The notes: a model not told the origin generated them from the sequence alone. Shown: positions 51,351-60,545, numbered from the stretch's first letter. The stretch is DNA of 64,000 nucleotides from JAOZHU01 sp964632845 (GCA_964632845.1 CAZWDU010000010.1:9690-73689), one strand, 5' to 3'. Made by a program: numbers and translations.

Positions 51351-52646
51351 CTATTTTAGGTTGCTGAGTTTGGTTACTGCAAGAGGGACAAGCATTTCTT
51401 CCTCGTTTAGTCCTCCATGCTGACCAACGGGGTTGTATTTAATATCTTTGAAGTGTTCAAACCAGACTGTTTCGTTTTTGTATGGCAAAATTAGCAGGTT
51501 TCCAGCTCGGTCAACGAACTGGCTGGTTATCTCTCCTCGCCCAAACAGTCCCTTGTTTAAGGCGTCTTTAGTTTCAACGACCTTTGCTTTGTTGCCTATT
51601 TTTTTCGTCAGCAATTTCTGTGTCGCTGTAAGTTTTTCTTCTTTGACATGAAGGAAAACGTCTCTGGCGCTTCCTGTGGGTAAAATGGTTTTTCCTGTTT
51701 TGCCTTGTTTGAGGTTGCCTATTACCTCAGTGAACCTATTAAGGTATGTTGTGTTTTCTGGAACTATGTTTACTCCTCCATGGTCTGAGGTCATTAAAAG
51801 CAAAGTCTGTTTTGCGGTTTCAGCATTGATTTTCTGTATTAATTCCTTGTTTAGGAGGTATGAGATGGCTGATAATTCTGCGTTGTATTCGTAGCTGTTT
51901 GGTCCGTACTCGTGAGCTATAGTGTCCAGATTGCTTAGATGTACAAAAAAGTATGCTGGTTCCTTTGTTTGTTCCAGTTTTTTCTTCAACGTAACGATAA
52001 GGTCTGATGACTTCAGAGAGGGTGTGACTGTGCTGTCTGAGAAAAGTATTTTTGAGTAGTGGCTGTACACATATGAAGCGTACATGTGAGTAAATGACTT
52101 CACTCCAATCTCTTTTAGCATGTTTTGAATTGTTTTTCCTTCGAACAAAATGTTTGGTTTGAATCCCCTTTCTAACAGTTCATTTCTTTGCTTAGACCCC
52201 ATTGGCTCAAAAAGTAAAGTGTTAACTATGCTATCAACCTCTTTGAGGTAGATGAAATACTCAAAAAGTCCATGCTCTTGGGGAGTTAATCCAGTGTTCA
52301 AGGTTGTAAGAGCATTCGTAGTTTGTGAAGGAAAGATGCTTGTTAACGGGAAGACATTGCTTTTTTCAGCAAGCTTTCTCAAAAATTTGTGGCCTTTGTA
52401 ACGGCGCAGAAACTGGTTGTATCCAAAGCCATCTAAAACAAAAAGCACAACCTTATCCGCTTCGTCAATTCTGCTGGTTATGTCAATTGGTAGTTTTGGT
52501 CTTTTGTTTTTAATACCGAACAAGTTGAGTATTGTTCCTGGGATGTTTGAGATGCAGTTTTCTTCGTAGCATGGATAGAGAAAATCGTCATCGCTGTTTT
52601 GTCTTCTGATTGCATCCCCTGCTTCTTCAAATATCATTTGACTCAA
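51351..52646 (-). CDS. Alkaline-phosphatase-superfamily phosphodiesterase / nucleotide pyrophosphatase
   Basis: A 431-residue protein. VVLFVLDGFGYNQFL (metal Asp), PSQTTNALTTLNTGLTPQEHG (the nucleophile Thr in SQTTNA and the lid), then SNLDTIAHEYGP (metal Asp and His) and LLMTSDHGGV (metal Asp and His) are the four blocks of type I phosphodiesterase / nucleotide pyrophosphatases. It has no signal peptide, so it is cytoplasmic. The substrate is unknown; a link to nucleotide-loop chemistry of cobalamin is possible only from its position. Its promoter region (52647-52900) holds an inverted repeat and a GGTTGGATAATCC copy. Confidence 0.85.
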   Translation of the reverse strand: MSQMIFEEAGDAIRRQNSDDDFLYPCYEENCISNIPGTILNLFGIKNKRPKLPIDITSRIDEADKVVLFVLDGFGYNQFLRRYKGHKFLRKLAEKSNVFPLTSIFPSQTTNALTTLNTGLTPQEHGLFEYFIYLKEVDSIVNTLLFEPMGSKQRNELLERGFKPNILFEGKTIQNMLKEIGVKSFTHMYASYVYSHYSKILFSDSTVTPSLKSSDLIVTLKKKLEQTKEPAYFFVHLSNLDTIAHEYGPNSYEYNAELSAISYLLNKELIQKINAETAKQTLLLMTSDHGGVNIVPENTTYLNRFTEVIGNLKQGKTGKTILPTGSARDVFLHVKEEKLTATQKLLTKKIGNKAKVVETKDALNKGLFGRGEITSQFVDRAGNLLILPYKNETVWFEHFKDIKYNPVGQHGGLNEEEMLVPLAVTKLSNLK

Positions 52647-52775
52647 CTTGTGATTGGTGAAGACTAACTGTGTAACAGTTTTGCTATTAAAATGCTTCTC
52701 GTACTAGCTCCGTTTTAGGGTTCTTTTACGGGTTGCTGGGGGTTCCGAAGATTCCTAATGGCTTTATGTGGTTTA

Positions 52776-52832
52776 TTCAACTTAATTTTACTTTAAGTTG
52801 AACTAGGGTTTGACTAGGTGGTTGGATAATCC
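52776..52832. promoter_or_regulatory. Inverted repeat and GGTTGGATAATCC site before the phosphodiesterase gene
   Basis: TTCAACTTAA (52776-52785) and TTAAGTTGAA (52793-52802) form a perfect 10-bp inverted repeat. GGTTGGATAATCC follows at 52820-52832. ATTCAAC begins 49 bases before GGATAATCC, exactly as upstream of chlID (55313 and 55362), but no TATA box lies between them here. Bases 52647-52900 contain no gene. Confidence 0.55.
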
Positions 52833-52900
52833 CCTTCTACAGTCTGGATCATTCCAGTCGGCGGGGAGAAGGGATGAAAAAACAGGAATAGCGTTACTGC

Positions 52901-53866
52901 TTATATTAATAGCAAATCTTTCAGCAGTAAAACTGGAAAAACCACAACTACACCGAACAACACAGCAGTCAACTCCATAATCCTCAATGCCTTCGATATG
53001 TCCCTCATTGAAATACCCTCACCATCACCCAACGTGTAGTATCCAGGTTTCTCCAACCGCACGCTCAACGCCCCCGCCATGACAGCTATAGTCCACCCCG
53101 CATTCAAACTCGCCATATTCCCTCTGTCTCTCCGCAAAATCCTCAAGCCCTGCCTCCAATTTTCCCCCAAAAGAAACACAGCCACAACCATTAACACAGC
53201 CGTCAACCGCGCTGGAACATAATTGGCCAGCGTGTCCAAATTTGCTGAAAACCATCCAATATTTACATGCTCCTTATCCCTGTAACCAAGCATCGAATCC
53301 AACGTGCTAACCGCTCTGAACGCGAACGCGCCCGGAACACCGAACAAAGCAAAATAGAAAAACGGCGAAGTCACGCCATCAGTAGTGCTCTCAGCCACAG
53401 ACTCCACAGTAGCAGAAATTATCTGCCGCTCACTCAACTTGGTCGGATCCCGTCTCACCACATAATGCAACATCTGCCTCGCCCTGTCAATATCACCATC
53501 AGCCACTGCCTCCATTATCGGAACACTATAATGCCACATGCACTTCACTGCAAACGTCGTCTTCAACAAAACAGCAGCCACAATAATGTATGCTACCCAA
53601 CCCAAAAATTGCCGAACTAGAAACAAACCACAATACACAAGTACTGCAAAAAGCAAGATAACTGACAAGCCCAACACAGAGCCATTCACCTTTTCAGTTC
53701 TCGCGTTTGGGCTTTTGATTTTAGGTTTAAAATAGGTTATAATTTTGCCCATCCACACAGTCGGATGAAACCGATCTGGAATTTCTCCAAAAACCAAATC
53801 AACCAAAAATGCCAGAACAAAAATCAACACGGAATCAACAAGAGTTACTCCGTCTATTAGGAACAT
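52901..53866 (-). CDS. cbiB: Adenosylcobinamide-phosphate synthase (CbiB/CobD family)
   Basis: An integral membrane enzyme of 321 residues that attaches aminopropanol phosphate to adenosylcobyric acid. LVDLVFGEIPDRFHPTVWMGK is the N-terminal signature (about 23-43), VRRDPTKLSERQIISATVES and ESTTDGVTSPFFYFALFG are the central conserved blocks, and four or five hydrophobic segments are seen. Its substrate is made by the cobD-type gene immediately upstream (70-base gap), so they form an operon. Confidence 0.95.
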   Translation of the reverse strand: MFLIDGVTLVDSVLIFVLAFLVDLVFGEIPDRFHPTVWMGKIITYFKPKIKSPNARTEKVNGSVLGLSVILLFAVLVYCGLFLVRQFLGWVAYIIVAAVLLKTTFAVKCMWHYSVPIMEAVADGDIDRARQMLHYVVRRDPTKLSERQIISATVESVAESTTDGVTSPFFYFALFGVPGAFAFRAVSTLDSMLGYRDKEHVNIGWFSANLDTLANYVPARLTAVLMVVAVFLLGENWRQGLRILRRDRGNMASLNAGWTIAVMAGALSVRLEKPGYYTLGDGEGISMRDISKALRIMELTAVLFGVVVVFPVLLLKDLLLI

Positions 53867-53936
53867 ACGCCTCTCTCAAACTTGCTCATTCAAACAACCG
53901 AAAAACTGCCCCTTCATAGAAGCAATAAATCGAATG

Positions 53937-55079
53937 TTACGCATAATTCATCACAATCCTTCCAAAAGCTTCCAAAAGCCGCTTATTCTCAACGTGTGTT
54001 TTAATCGCTATCCGAATGTAATACTCGTCAAGTCCGCGAAAAGAACTGCAGTCCCGTATGAGCACGTTATAATCCAACATTCTCGCCCTAAGTTGCCCAG
54101 CAGTAAAACCCGATTTCCTGACATCTATTAGCACAAAGTTTGCGTCAGCAGGATAAACCTTAAAACCCTTAATTTGCTGCAGAGCGTTCAATAGAAACGT
54201 TTTTTCCACTTTTATAACTTCATGTGTTCTCCTCAGATGTTCATCATCCTTTAATGCCGCGGCAGCAGCAGCTTGAGCTAAACAGTTAACGTTCCAAGGT
54301 ATCTTCACGTTCAATAAGGCATTGATTATTTCTTCGGAAGCAATACTGTACCCTATTCGAAGTCCCGTTAACCCAAAAATCTTTGTGAACGACCTCAAAA
54401 TAAGCAAGTTCGGATACTTCGCAATCTTGCCTATCATTGAAAAATAGCGTTCTCCCTCAACAAACTCAAGAAAATCCTCGTCAAGAAACACAAGAACGCC
54501 CTCTTCAAGCGCTTTCTCAATAATCAATGTCAAAGTTTCGGGCGGCGTGAGAACACTAGTGGGATTGTTCGGATTACAGAAAAAAACAGTCTTCACTCCA
54601 GATATTCCACGTAAAAAAGCGTCTAGGTCAACATGGAAATCCCGTTGTAACCTTACAGTTTTAGGTTTTTCTCCCGTTTTTTGTACAGCCCGTTCGTATT
54701 CACTAAACGTAGGTTCAGGAATGAGCGCTATATCATCGCTTTCCATAAATGCCTCAGCAAACAAGTAAATAAGCTCAGTAGAACCATTGCCTACAATTAC
54801 GTTGTTCTCGCTGATTCCCCCGAAATGGCTAGCAATAACCTTCCGTAATTCTGTAGAATCAGAATCAGGATAAATAGCAATGTGCCTGAGGTCCTTCTTC
54901 ATCGATTCAAGCGCTCTCGGGGAAGGCCCCAGCGGGTTAACGCTTGAACTAAAATCCAGAATTTCTTCACGTTTAAGGCCTGTTATGCCTGCAACTTCCC
55001 ATACTTCACCCCCGTGAATGCACGGTTTGAGATGTTTAATTTTCTTTCGAACACTATATGCAGTTGACTTCACTTCCAA
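53937..55079 (-). CDS. cobD: Threonine-phosphate decarboxylase (HisC-like aminotransferase)
   Basis: A fold-type I PLP enzyme of 380 residues. HGGEVWEVAGITGL and ILDFSSSVNPLGPSP are the CobD signature, NGSTELIYLFAEAF and VFFCNPNNPTSVLT bind PLP, and the Schiff-base lysine is in SFTKIFGLTGLRIGY. It decarboxylates threonine phosphate to aminopropanol phosphate for CbiB. A histidinol-phosphate aminotransferase role is the alternative; the SSSVNPLGP motif and the cbiB neighbour favour CobD. TATA CATTTATATG (minus strand, 55225-55234) precedes it by about 150 bases. Confidence 0.88.
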   Translation of the reverse strand: MEVKSTAYSVRKKIKHLKPCIHGGEVWEVAGITGLKREEILDFSSSVNPLGPSPRALESMKKDLRHIAIYPDSDSTELRKVIASHFGGISENNVIVGNGSTELIYLFAEAFMESDDIALIPEPTFSEYERAVQKTGEKPKTVRLQRDFHVDLDAFLRGISGVKTVFFCNPNNPTSVLTPPETLTLIIEKALEEGVLVFLDEDFLEFVEGERYFSMIGKIAKYPNLLILRSFTKIFGLTGLRIGYSIASEEIINALLNVKIPWNVNCLAQAAAAAALKDDEHLRRTHEVIKVEKTFLLNALQQIKGFKVYPADANFVLIDVRKSGFTAGQLRARMLDYNVLIRDCSSFRGLDEYYIRIAIKTHVENKRLLEAFGRIVMNYA

Positions 55080-55252
55080 TCACCTATTGCGAAAACCGAG
55101 TCCTCTGAACAGCTGGTCAGCCGTTTTGTCACCGGCAATTGCGCTATTTTCCACTCTTTCAGTCTCCCTGTAGAGAATCTCCCGGCTACCTCGGGGTTAA
55201 CTGGAGTTTGTTTAGGCGTGTATTCATATAAATGTTTGGTTGGATCGTCCAT
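55070..55252 (-). CDS. Possible small protein upstream of cobD
   Basis: A 60-codon ATG frame with an ordinary, polar amino-acid composition (begins MDDPTKHLYEYTPKQTP, ends FAIGDWK) that overlaps the cobD start by 10 bases. Against it: its ATG lies inside the operator and upstream of the only TATA box, so the transcript of cobD would lack its start. I recognise no family. Together with the two operator sites this accounts for 55080-55389, which otherwise contains no gene. I looked for cobalamin-riboswitch box motifs here and did not find them. Confidence 0.25.
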   Translation of the reverse strand: MDDPTKHLYEYTPKQTPVNPEVAGRFSTGRLKEWKIAQLPVTKRLTSCSEDSVFAIGDWK

Positions 55253-55254
55253 CC
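55238..55254 (-). promoter_or_regulatory. GGTTGGA-type palindrome at the cobD promoter
   Basis: GGTTGGA-TCG-TCCATCC at 55238-55254 is a 7-bp palindrome with one mismatch. It lies four bases from the minus-strand TATA box (55225-55234), on the upstream side, so binding could either activate or block the general factors. Confidence 0.55.
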
Positions 55255-55312
55255 ATAAAACATTTTATCCGCTACAATCAAACACTTCGCCCGTTATAAC
55301 CGTTTGAGTCTT

Positions 55313-55373
55313 ATTCAACCTCTGCTTAACTTTAGTTAAACCAATCTTTATATAGTTAGCTGGATAATCCAGC
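55313..55373 (+). promoter_or_regulatory. chlID promoter with GCTGGATAATCCAGC operator
   Basis: TTTATATAG at 55347-55355 is a strong TATA box. GCTGGAT-A-ATCCAGC at 55359-55373 is a perfect 7-bp palindrome between the TATA box and the predicted start near 55378, a repressor position. ATTCAAC (55313) and TTAAC-TTTA-GTTAA (about 55326-55339) lie upstream. Confidence 0.65.
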
Positions 55374-55389
55374 CAATAGGTAATGGCTA

Positions 55390-57417
55390 ATGCGTTGGCG
55401 AACTAAAACAGTTTATCCCTTTAGCGCCGTTGTCGGTCAGGAAAGAATGAAACTGGCGTTAATACTTAATGTTATCAATCCCAAAATTGGCGGGGTCCTC
55501 CTTCGAGGCGAGAAGGGAACCGGCAAATCCTTGGTTGTGCGCGCCCTAGCACATCTTCTACCCGAATTAGATGTCGTAGCCGATTGTCCCTTTCATTGCG
55601 ACCCCAAATACCCGAAAGAGTTGTGTGACGCCTGCAGTGCAAAGCTAGCTGATGGCAAGAAACTCTCTGCTGCTAAAAGACCTGTATACGTGGTCGAGTT
55701 GCCAATTGGCGCCACAGAGGACAGGCTTGTAGGCACAATTGACATCGAAACAGCAATTAAAACTGGGGAAAAGCATTTTGAACCGGGGATTCTCGCAGAA
55801 GCTAACCGAAACATTCTGTACATCGATGAAGTAAACCTGTTAGATGATCATCTAGTAGATGTTCTGCTTGACGCCGCAGCTATGGGCGTAAATTATGTGG
55901 AGCGTGAGAGTGTCTCTTTCAGTCATCCTGCACAGTTCGTCTTAGTCGGCACAATGAACCCTGAAGAAGGTGAGCTTCGCCCTCAACTCTTAGACCGCTT
56001 TGCCCTCTCAGTTGAGGTTAAGGGTATTCCGTATCGGGAGGCTAGAGCGGAAATAGTGAGGCGTCGTATCGCTTTTGAAACAAATCCTGCGTCATTCGCT
56101 GCTGTATGCTATGACAGCCAAGAACAGATGCGCAATAAGATTGTTGAAGCCAGCAAACTTTTGCCCAAAGTGAAGCTAAGCGACGAAATGCTGGATCTAA
56201 TCACTCAAATTTGCGTAGACTTCGCTGTTGATGGTCACAGAACAGACATCACTATGTACAAAACTGCTTGCACCATCGCTGCTTTCAAAGGGCGAACAAC
56301 AGTTATCGAAGAGGACATCAAGGAGGCCGCTGAGTTGGCGCTTCCTCATCGTCGCCGCCGTCAACCTTTTGAAGAACCCATGCTAGAACAGCAACAGCTT
56401 CAAGAAAGCATCCAAAGATGGGATCAAAACAAAGAGAAGCAGCAATCACCACCGCCTTCCGACAGTAATTCTTCTCAGGACGACAATGATGACAATTCGG
56501 AGGGGGAAGAACCTAAACGGGAACAGGTTTTTGAAGCCGATTCTCCTTATCCAGTGAAACGTTTTGCCACATCTGTGCTAGACCAGATGCCGCGCAGTTG
56601 TAGGGGGAGGCGGTCTAAAAGCAGAAGTAGCTCCAAGTCAGGGCGTTACGTGGACAGTGCAATTCCTAATGGAAAAGTGGCGGATTTAGCTTTTGACGCT
56701 ACGCTAAGGGTCGCTGCGCCATTTCAGAAGCGGCGAAAGAACGAATCCAGCACTCAGCATACATTACTTATTGAAAAGTCTGACTTGAGAGAGAAAGTAC
56801 GTGAAAGGAAGGTGGGTAATCTGATTTTGTTTGTAGTAGATGCCAGTGGTTCGATGGCTGCTGAAGAGCGTATGACTGCTACTAAGGGCGCTATTGTATC
56901 TCTTTTGCTTGATGCTTATCAACGGCGAGACCGCGTGGGGATGGTGGTATTCCGAAAAAACACGGCTGAGCTTGTGCTTCCTCCCACTAGCAGTGTGGAG
57001 TTAGCTGAGAAGGGTTTGTCCAAGCTGCCTACTGGCGGACGCACGCCGATGGCTCATGGCTTGAAACTCGGGTTGGATACAATTCAGGATTATGTGAGAG
57101 GTGATAAAGAGGCTCTTCCTCTGTTGGTTTTTGTTTCTGATGGTCGAGCAAATGTTCCTCTCAATGGCGGAGACCCTGTGGAAGAAGCGAAAAGTGTAGC
57201 TCATGAGATACGTTCCGCAGGTATAAAGTCTGTTGCGATTGATACTGAACGAGATTTCATAACGTTTGGAATGGTTAAGCAGATATGTAACGAGATGAAC
57301 GGAAAGTATTTTCGGTTGGAGGAGTTGAGCGCTGCACCTATCGCTTCAGTTGTTCGTGACAATTTGTTTCGTAATCCTCTGAGTTTTAACAATGAACAAA
57401 GGGAGGTGAAAAATTGA
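55390..57417 (+). CDS. ChlI-ChlD fusion, AAA+/VWA subunit of a metal chelatase
   Basis: A 675-residue AAA+ motor fused to a metal-binding VWA domain. Walker A is GEKGTGKS (40-47), a Cys set CPFHC...CDAC is inserted at about 62-76, Walker B is ILYIDEVNLLDDHLVD, and LVGTMNPEEGELRPQLLDRF is the sensor region. A Pro- and acid-rich linker (about 350-378) precedes the VWA domain with its MIDAS DASGSMAAEE and the late GGRTPMAHGL. It serves magnesium chelatase in phototrophs and cobalt chelatase with CobN elsewhere. With cobN downstream a cobalt or other metal chelatase is expected. Confidence 0.93.
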   Translation: MRWRTKTVYPFSAVVGQERMKLALILNVINPKIGGVLLRGEKGTGKSLVVRALAHLLPELDVVADCPFHCDPKYPKELCDACSAKLADGKKLSAAKRPVYVVELPIGATEDRLVGTIDIETAIKTGEKHFEPGILAEANRNILYIDEVNLLDDHLVDVLLDAAAMGVNYVERESVSFSHPAQFVLVGTMNPEEGELRPQLLDRFALSVEVKGIPYREARAEIVRRRIAFETNPASFAAVCYDSQEQMRNKIVEASKLLPKVKLSDEMLDLITQICVDFAVDGHRTDITMYKTACTIAAFKGRTTVIEEDIKEAAELALPHRRRRQPFEEPMLEQQQLQESIQRWDQNKEKQQSPPPSDSNSSQDDNDDNSEGEEPKREQVFEADSPYPVKRFATSVLDQMPRSCRGRRSKSRSSSKSGRYVDSAIPNGKVADLAFDATLRVAAPFQKRRKNESSTQHTLLIEKSDLREKVRERKVGNLILFVVDASGSMAAEERMTATKGAIVSLLLDAYQRRDRVGMVVFRKNTAELVLPPTSSVELAEKGLSKLPTGGRTPMAHGLKLGLDTIQDYVRGDKEALPLLVFVSDGRANVPLNGGDPVEEAKSVAHEIRSAGIKSVAIDTERDFITFGMVKQICNEMNGKYFRLEELSAAPIASVVRDNLFRNPLSFNNEQREVKN

Positions 57418-58640
57418 AAAGAACAACTCTTGTAGCAACAGCGGTTATACTTGTGATAATTATAGCTGCTTCAGTTTACGGAGCCTATAACCTGCTGGAC
57501 TCCTCGCCATCATCTTCTCCTACACCGAGTCCCTCGTCGTCTCCAACAGCCACTCCAACGCCTTCAGCCACTGCTACCCCAAGCCCTACGAGTTCGCCGA
57601 CTTCAACGCCGTCTCCAACGGCCACTCCAACGCAGACGTCAACACCTACGCCTACGCCAAGTCCAACCAGCGTTACTGTTACCGATGGTGCAGGAAATAC
57701 CATGACAATACCTCTTCCAGTGACAAAAATTGCTGCACTTGATGGGGGCGTAGCCGAGATACTTTGCGCCATTGGCGCCGAAAGTTTAATCGTTGCTCGA
57801 ACTGACGGGTGCACAATGCCGCCCTCTATTTTGAGTGTGCCTTCATTTGGCGAAAATGATTATGCACCAAATGTTGAGGCGCTCATAGAACTTGACCCCG
57901 ATATCATATTTGCCAGTTCGATGTTACCCTACAATCCTACCTCTTATGAACAGCTTCAAAATGCAGGCATACCCATTTACATCACTGACACAACTGCACC
58001 TGAACCCGTCAATCCTTTTGATATGACCAAAGATGAACTGTACAATGCGCCGTCAAATATAGACTTCACATGCGGCTTGATGCAAAACTTTACTGCAATC
58101 GTGGGTCATCAAAGTGAAGCAACCGAATACATCGAGTGGGCGCAAAATTACAACAAAATCGTTAAAGACCGCATATACACCTTAAGTCGGGATCAACTAA
58201 TCAACGTCTACCTCGAATGGTATGGCTACGGTCGAACTTTTGTTACTCAAAGCGTATACCAAGCTGGCGGAATCAACATTGCTGAAAATCAAACAACTTA
58301 CTCACCCATACTCAGCGCCGAATTCATAGTTGAGCAAAATCCCTCGGCAATAATTGCGTTGATATACAGTCCCGCACACAATATAAATGACTTCATAGCA
58401 GCGAAAAATGACATATTGAGTCGAGACACTCTTCAAAATGTTGACGCAGTTAAGTATGGAAGGGTCTACATCTGCGACTTTTACGCCAGGAGCGGTGTAC
58501 GAAGCGTTATCGGCTACCTCTACTGGGCAAAGTGGCTTCAGCCAAGCCTATTCCCAGACGTAGACCCAGCAACTGTTAATCAGGAACTTAATCAAAAGTT
58601 TTTCGGAACTAGCATTGCAGGGACGTTTGCGTATCCATGA
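57414..58640 (+). CDS. btuF: ABC transporter substrate-binding protein, corrinoid/iron-complex type
   Basis: A 408-residue periplasmic-binding-type lipoprotein-like protein tethered by an N-terminal transmembrane segment (about 6-26). A Pro/Ser/Thr-rich spacer of about 55 residues follows (30-85), then the BtuF/FepB domain starting VTVTDGAGNTMTIPLPVTKI, with IGAESLIVART, VPSFGENDYAPNVEAL and LDPDIIFASS. The class III binding-protein fold fits corrinoid or siderophore uptake; the corrin context favours cobinamide or cobalamin. The start is TTG overlapping the chlID stop. Confidence 0.85.
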   Translation: MKRTTLVATAVILVIIIAASVYGAYNLLDSSPSSSPTPSPSSSPTATPTPSATATPSPTSSPTSTPSPTATPTQTSTPTPTPSPTSVTVTDGAGNTMTIPLPVTKIAALDGGVAEILCAIGAESLIVARTDGCTMPPSILSVPSFGENDYAPNVEALIELDPDIIFASSMLPYNPTSYEQLQNAGIPIYITDTTAPEPVNPFDMTKDELYNAPSNIDFTCGLMQNFTAIVGHQSEATEYIEWAQNYNKIVKDRIYTLSRDQLINVYLEWYGYGRTFVTQSVYQAGGINIAENQTTYSPILSAEFIVEQNPSAIIALIYSPAHNINDFIAAKNDILSRDTLQNVDAVKYGRVYICDFYARSGVRSVIGYLYWAKWLQPSLFPDVDPATVNQELNQKFFGTSIAGTFAYP

Positions 58641-59713
58641 CAACAACTACTGATCTTAAAAAACTCTACACTAAAGGTAAGAAGCGAAAGCTTCTTGCAA
58701 TTTTCTCTGTTTTGGTAGCTGTAATTATCATAGTAGTGGTCTCAATTAGTTTCGGGGCAGGTTCCCCCCGTCTAACTGAAGCAGTTCAGGTTATTTCTTC
58801 AAAACTATTTCCGTTTCTCAACCTCGACCCTGGATCCGACTTAGCTCAGACTATTATATGGGACATACGGTTTCCACGTATTGTTTTGGCATTAATAGCT
58901 GGAGCAGGGCTAGCTGCTTCTGGAGTAACCATGCAAGGTGTCTTGCGTAATCCCCTCGTCTCATCCTACGTCTTAGGGATTTCTTCAGCTGCAGGCTTTG
59001 GCGCTGCGTTGGTTATCGTTTTCGGAATAGGCGTCATACCTTTTATTGGCGGCTATCTGATAATCGGTAATGCCTTCATATTTTGCTTGCTTGCCATGAT
59101 AATAGTTTACTCAATCGCCCGGTTAAGGGGCATGTCCACCGAAACAGTAATTTTGGCAGGTGTCGCCGTTGGCTTTCTTTTTTCCGCTTTGCTCTCTCTA
59201 ATTCAGTATATAGCGCCTCAGGATAAGGCAATAACTGCCATTGTTTTCTGGCTTTTGGGTGGGCTCTATTCAGCAACATGGGAAAAAATCTTGATTTGTT
59301 TACCCATTGTTGCAATCACAATTGTTCTCATGATGACGCAGTCATGGAACATGAACATTATGAGCATGGGCGAAGATGTGGCAGTAAGTCTAGGCGTCAA
59401 CTCCAGGCGTGTTCTTACAGTAACTATGCTGTTAGAAACAATTGCCACGGCGAGCATAATATCCTTCACAGGAATCATAGGCTTCGTTGATTTGATTGCT
59501 CCTCATATTGCCCGAATGTTACTTGGCAGCGACCACCGATACCTTATCCCGTGCAGTATTGGTGTGGGGGCATTGATGCTTCTTGGTTCCGATACGGTGG
59601 CGCGGTTGATTATTATGCCCACCGAACTCCCAGTGGGAATTGTAACTTCTCTGCTTGGAGTTCCATTCTTCATTTATCTTCTGGTAAGTAAAAGGAGGCG
59701 AACTTTCGGTTGA
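58637..59713 (+). CDS. btuC: ABC transporter permease, FecCD/BtuC family
   Basis: A 358-residue permease with about ten hydrophobic helices. DIRFPRIVLALIAGAGLAASGVTMQG (split at about 70-95) is the family signature, followed by NPLVSSYVLGISSAAGFGAAL, and FTGIIGFVDLIAPHIARMLLG late in the protein is the coupling-loop region that contacts the ATPase. It overlaps btuF by 4 bases and btuD by 4 bases, so the importer genes are translationally coupled. Confidence 0.93.
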   Translation: MTTTTDLKKLYTKGKKRKLLAIFSVLVAVIIIVVVSISFGAGSPRLTEAVQVISSKLFPFLNLDPGSDLAQTIIWDIRFPRIVLALIAGAGLAASGVTMQGVLRNPLVSSYVLGISSAAGFGAALVIVFGIGVIPFIGGYLIIGNAFIFCLLAMIIVYSIARLRGMSTETVILAGVAVGFLFSALLSLIQYIAPQDKAITAIVFWLLGGLYSATWEKILICLPIVAITIVLMMTQSWNMNIMSMGEDVAVSLGVNSRRVLTVTMLLETIATASIISFTGIIGFVDLIAPHIARMLLGSDHRYLIPCSIGVGALMLLGSDTVARLIIMPTELPVGIVTSLLGVPFFIYLLVSKRRRTFG

Positions 59714-60534
59714 AACTAACCCTAAACAAACTCTCATTCAACTACAATGCCACCCCAATCCTGAAAGACATAGAACTAGAAGTAGGACTAGGCGAAATGC
59801 TAAGCATTGTGGGACCCAACGGCTCAGGCAAAAGCACCCTGCTAAAATGTATCAATCGAATCTTGAAAACACAACAAAACTCGGTTTTAATTGACGGCCA
59901 AGACACAAGCAATCTAACCCTCAAAGAGTTATCCATGCTCATGGGGTATGTTCCGCAGAGTTCTACAAGCACTTTTTCCTTCACAGTTTTTGATGTAGTT
60001 TTGATGGGTCGAAAACCTTACATTCATTGGAATATAGGTCAGCGGGATAACGATATCGTCGCAGACATGTTGGATTTTCTAGGCATCAGTCACCTTGCCA
60101 TGCGCCACTTCGATGAGCTTAGCGGTGGCGAACAGCAGAAGGTTATAATTGCGCGTGCTCTCACTCAGCAGCCTAAACTTTTGCTTCTTGATGAACCTAC
60201 GAGTTCTTTGGACATTAAGCATCAACTGGAGATACTGTGTATACTCAAGAGTTTAGCTAAAACTGAAGAACGCTCAGTTATCGTGGCAATGCATGACCTG
60301 AATTTGGCAAGCAGATTCTCGGACAGAATGCTCATGCTCAAGCAAGGGCAAATCTTCGCTGTTGGCACACCAGAATGCGTGTTAACTGAAGAAAACATCG
60401 AATCAGTCTATGGAATCAAAGCACAAGTTACAAACTCGGTTGCGGGATGCCCTCAGATTACACCTCTAGTATCTGAATTCAACGGAATTAAAAACCTAAG
60501 ACTGCCGCAAGAAATCGCGGCAAAATCCACATAG
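59710..60534 (+). CDS. btuD: ABC transporter ATPase, BtuD/FecE family
   Basis: A 274-residue ATP-binding subunit. Walker A is GPNGSGKST (35-43), the Q-loop is MGYVPQSS, the signature is ELSGGEQQKVIIARAL, and Walker B is LLLLDEPTSSLD; the H-loop His is in MHDLNLAS. It powers uptake by BtuC and BtuF. The start codon is TTG. cobN begins 11 bases after its stop. Confidence 0.94.
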   Translation: MKLTLNKLSFNYNATPILKDIELEVGLGEMLSIVGPNGSGKSTLLKCINRILKTQQNSVLIDGQDTSNLTLKELSMLMGYVPQSSTSTFSFTVFDVVLMGRKPYIHWNIGQRDNDIVADMLDFLGISHLAMRHFDELSGGEQQKVIIARALTQQPKLLLLDEPTSSLDIKHQLEILCILKSLAKTEERSVIVAMHDLNLASRFSDRMLMLKQGQIFAVGTPECVLTEENIESVYGIKAQVTNSVAGCPQITPLVSEFNGIKNLRLPQEIAAKST

Positions 60535-60545
60535 GAGATTAACAG

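Noticed and set aside
55080..55260. Cobalamin riboswitch upstream of cobD
   Set aside because: Neither strand shows the B12-box order of conserved elements; only a few purine-rich coincidences.
57485..57814. Minus-strand Gly/Val-rich frame opposite the btuF linker
   Set aside because: It is the complement of the Pro/Ser/Thr repeat, a typical low-complexity shadow.
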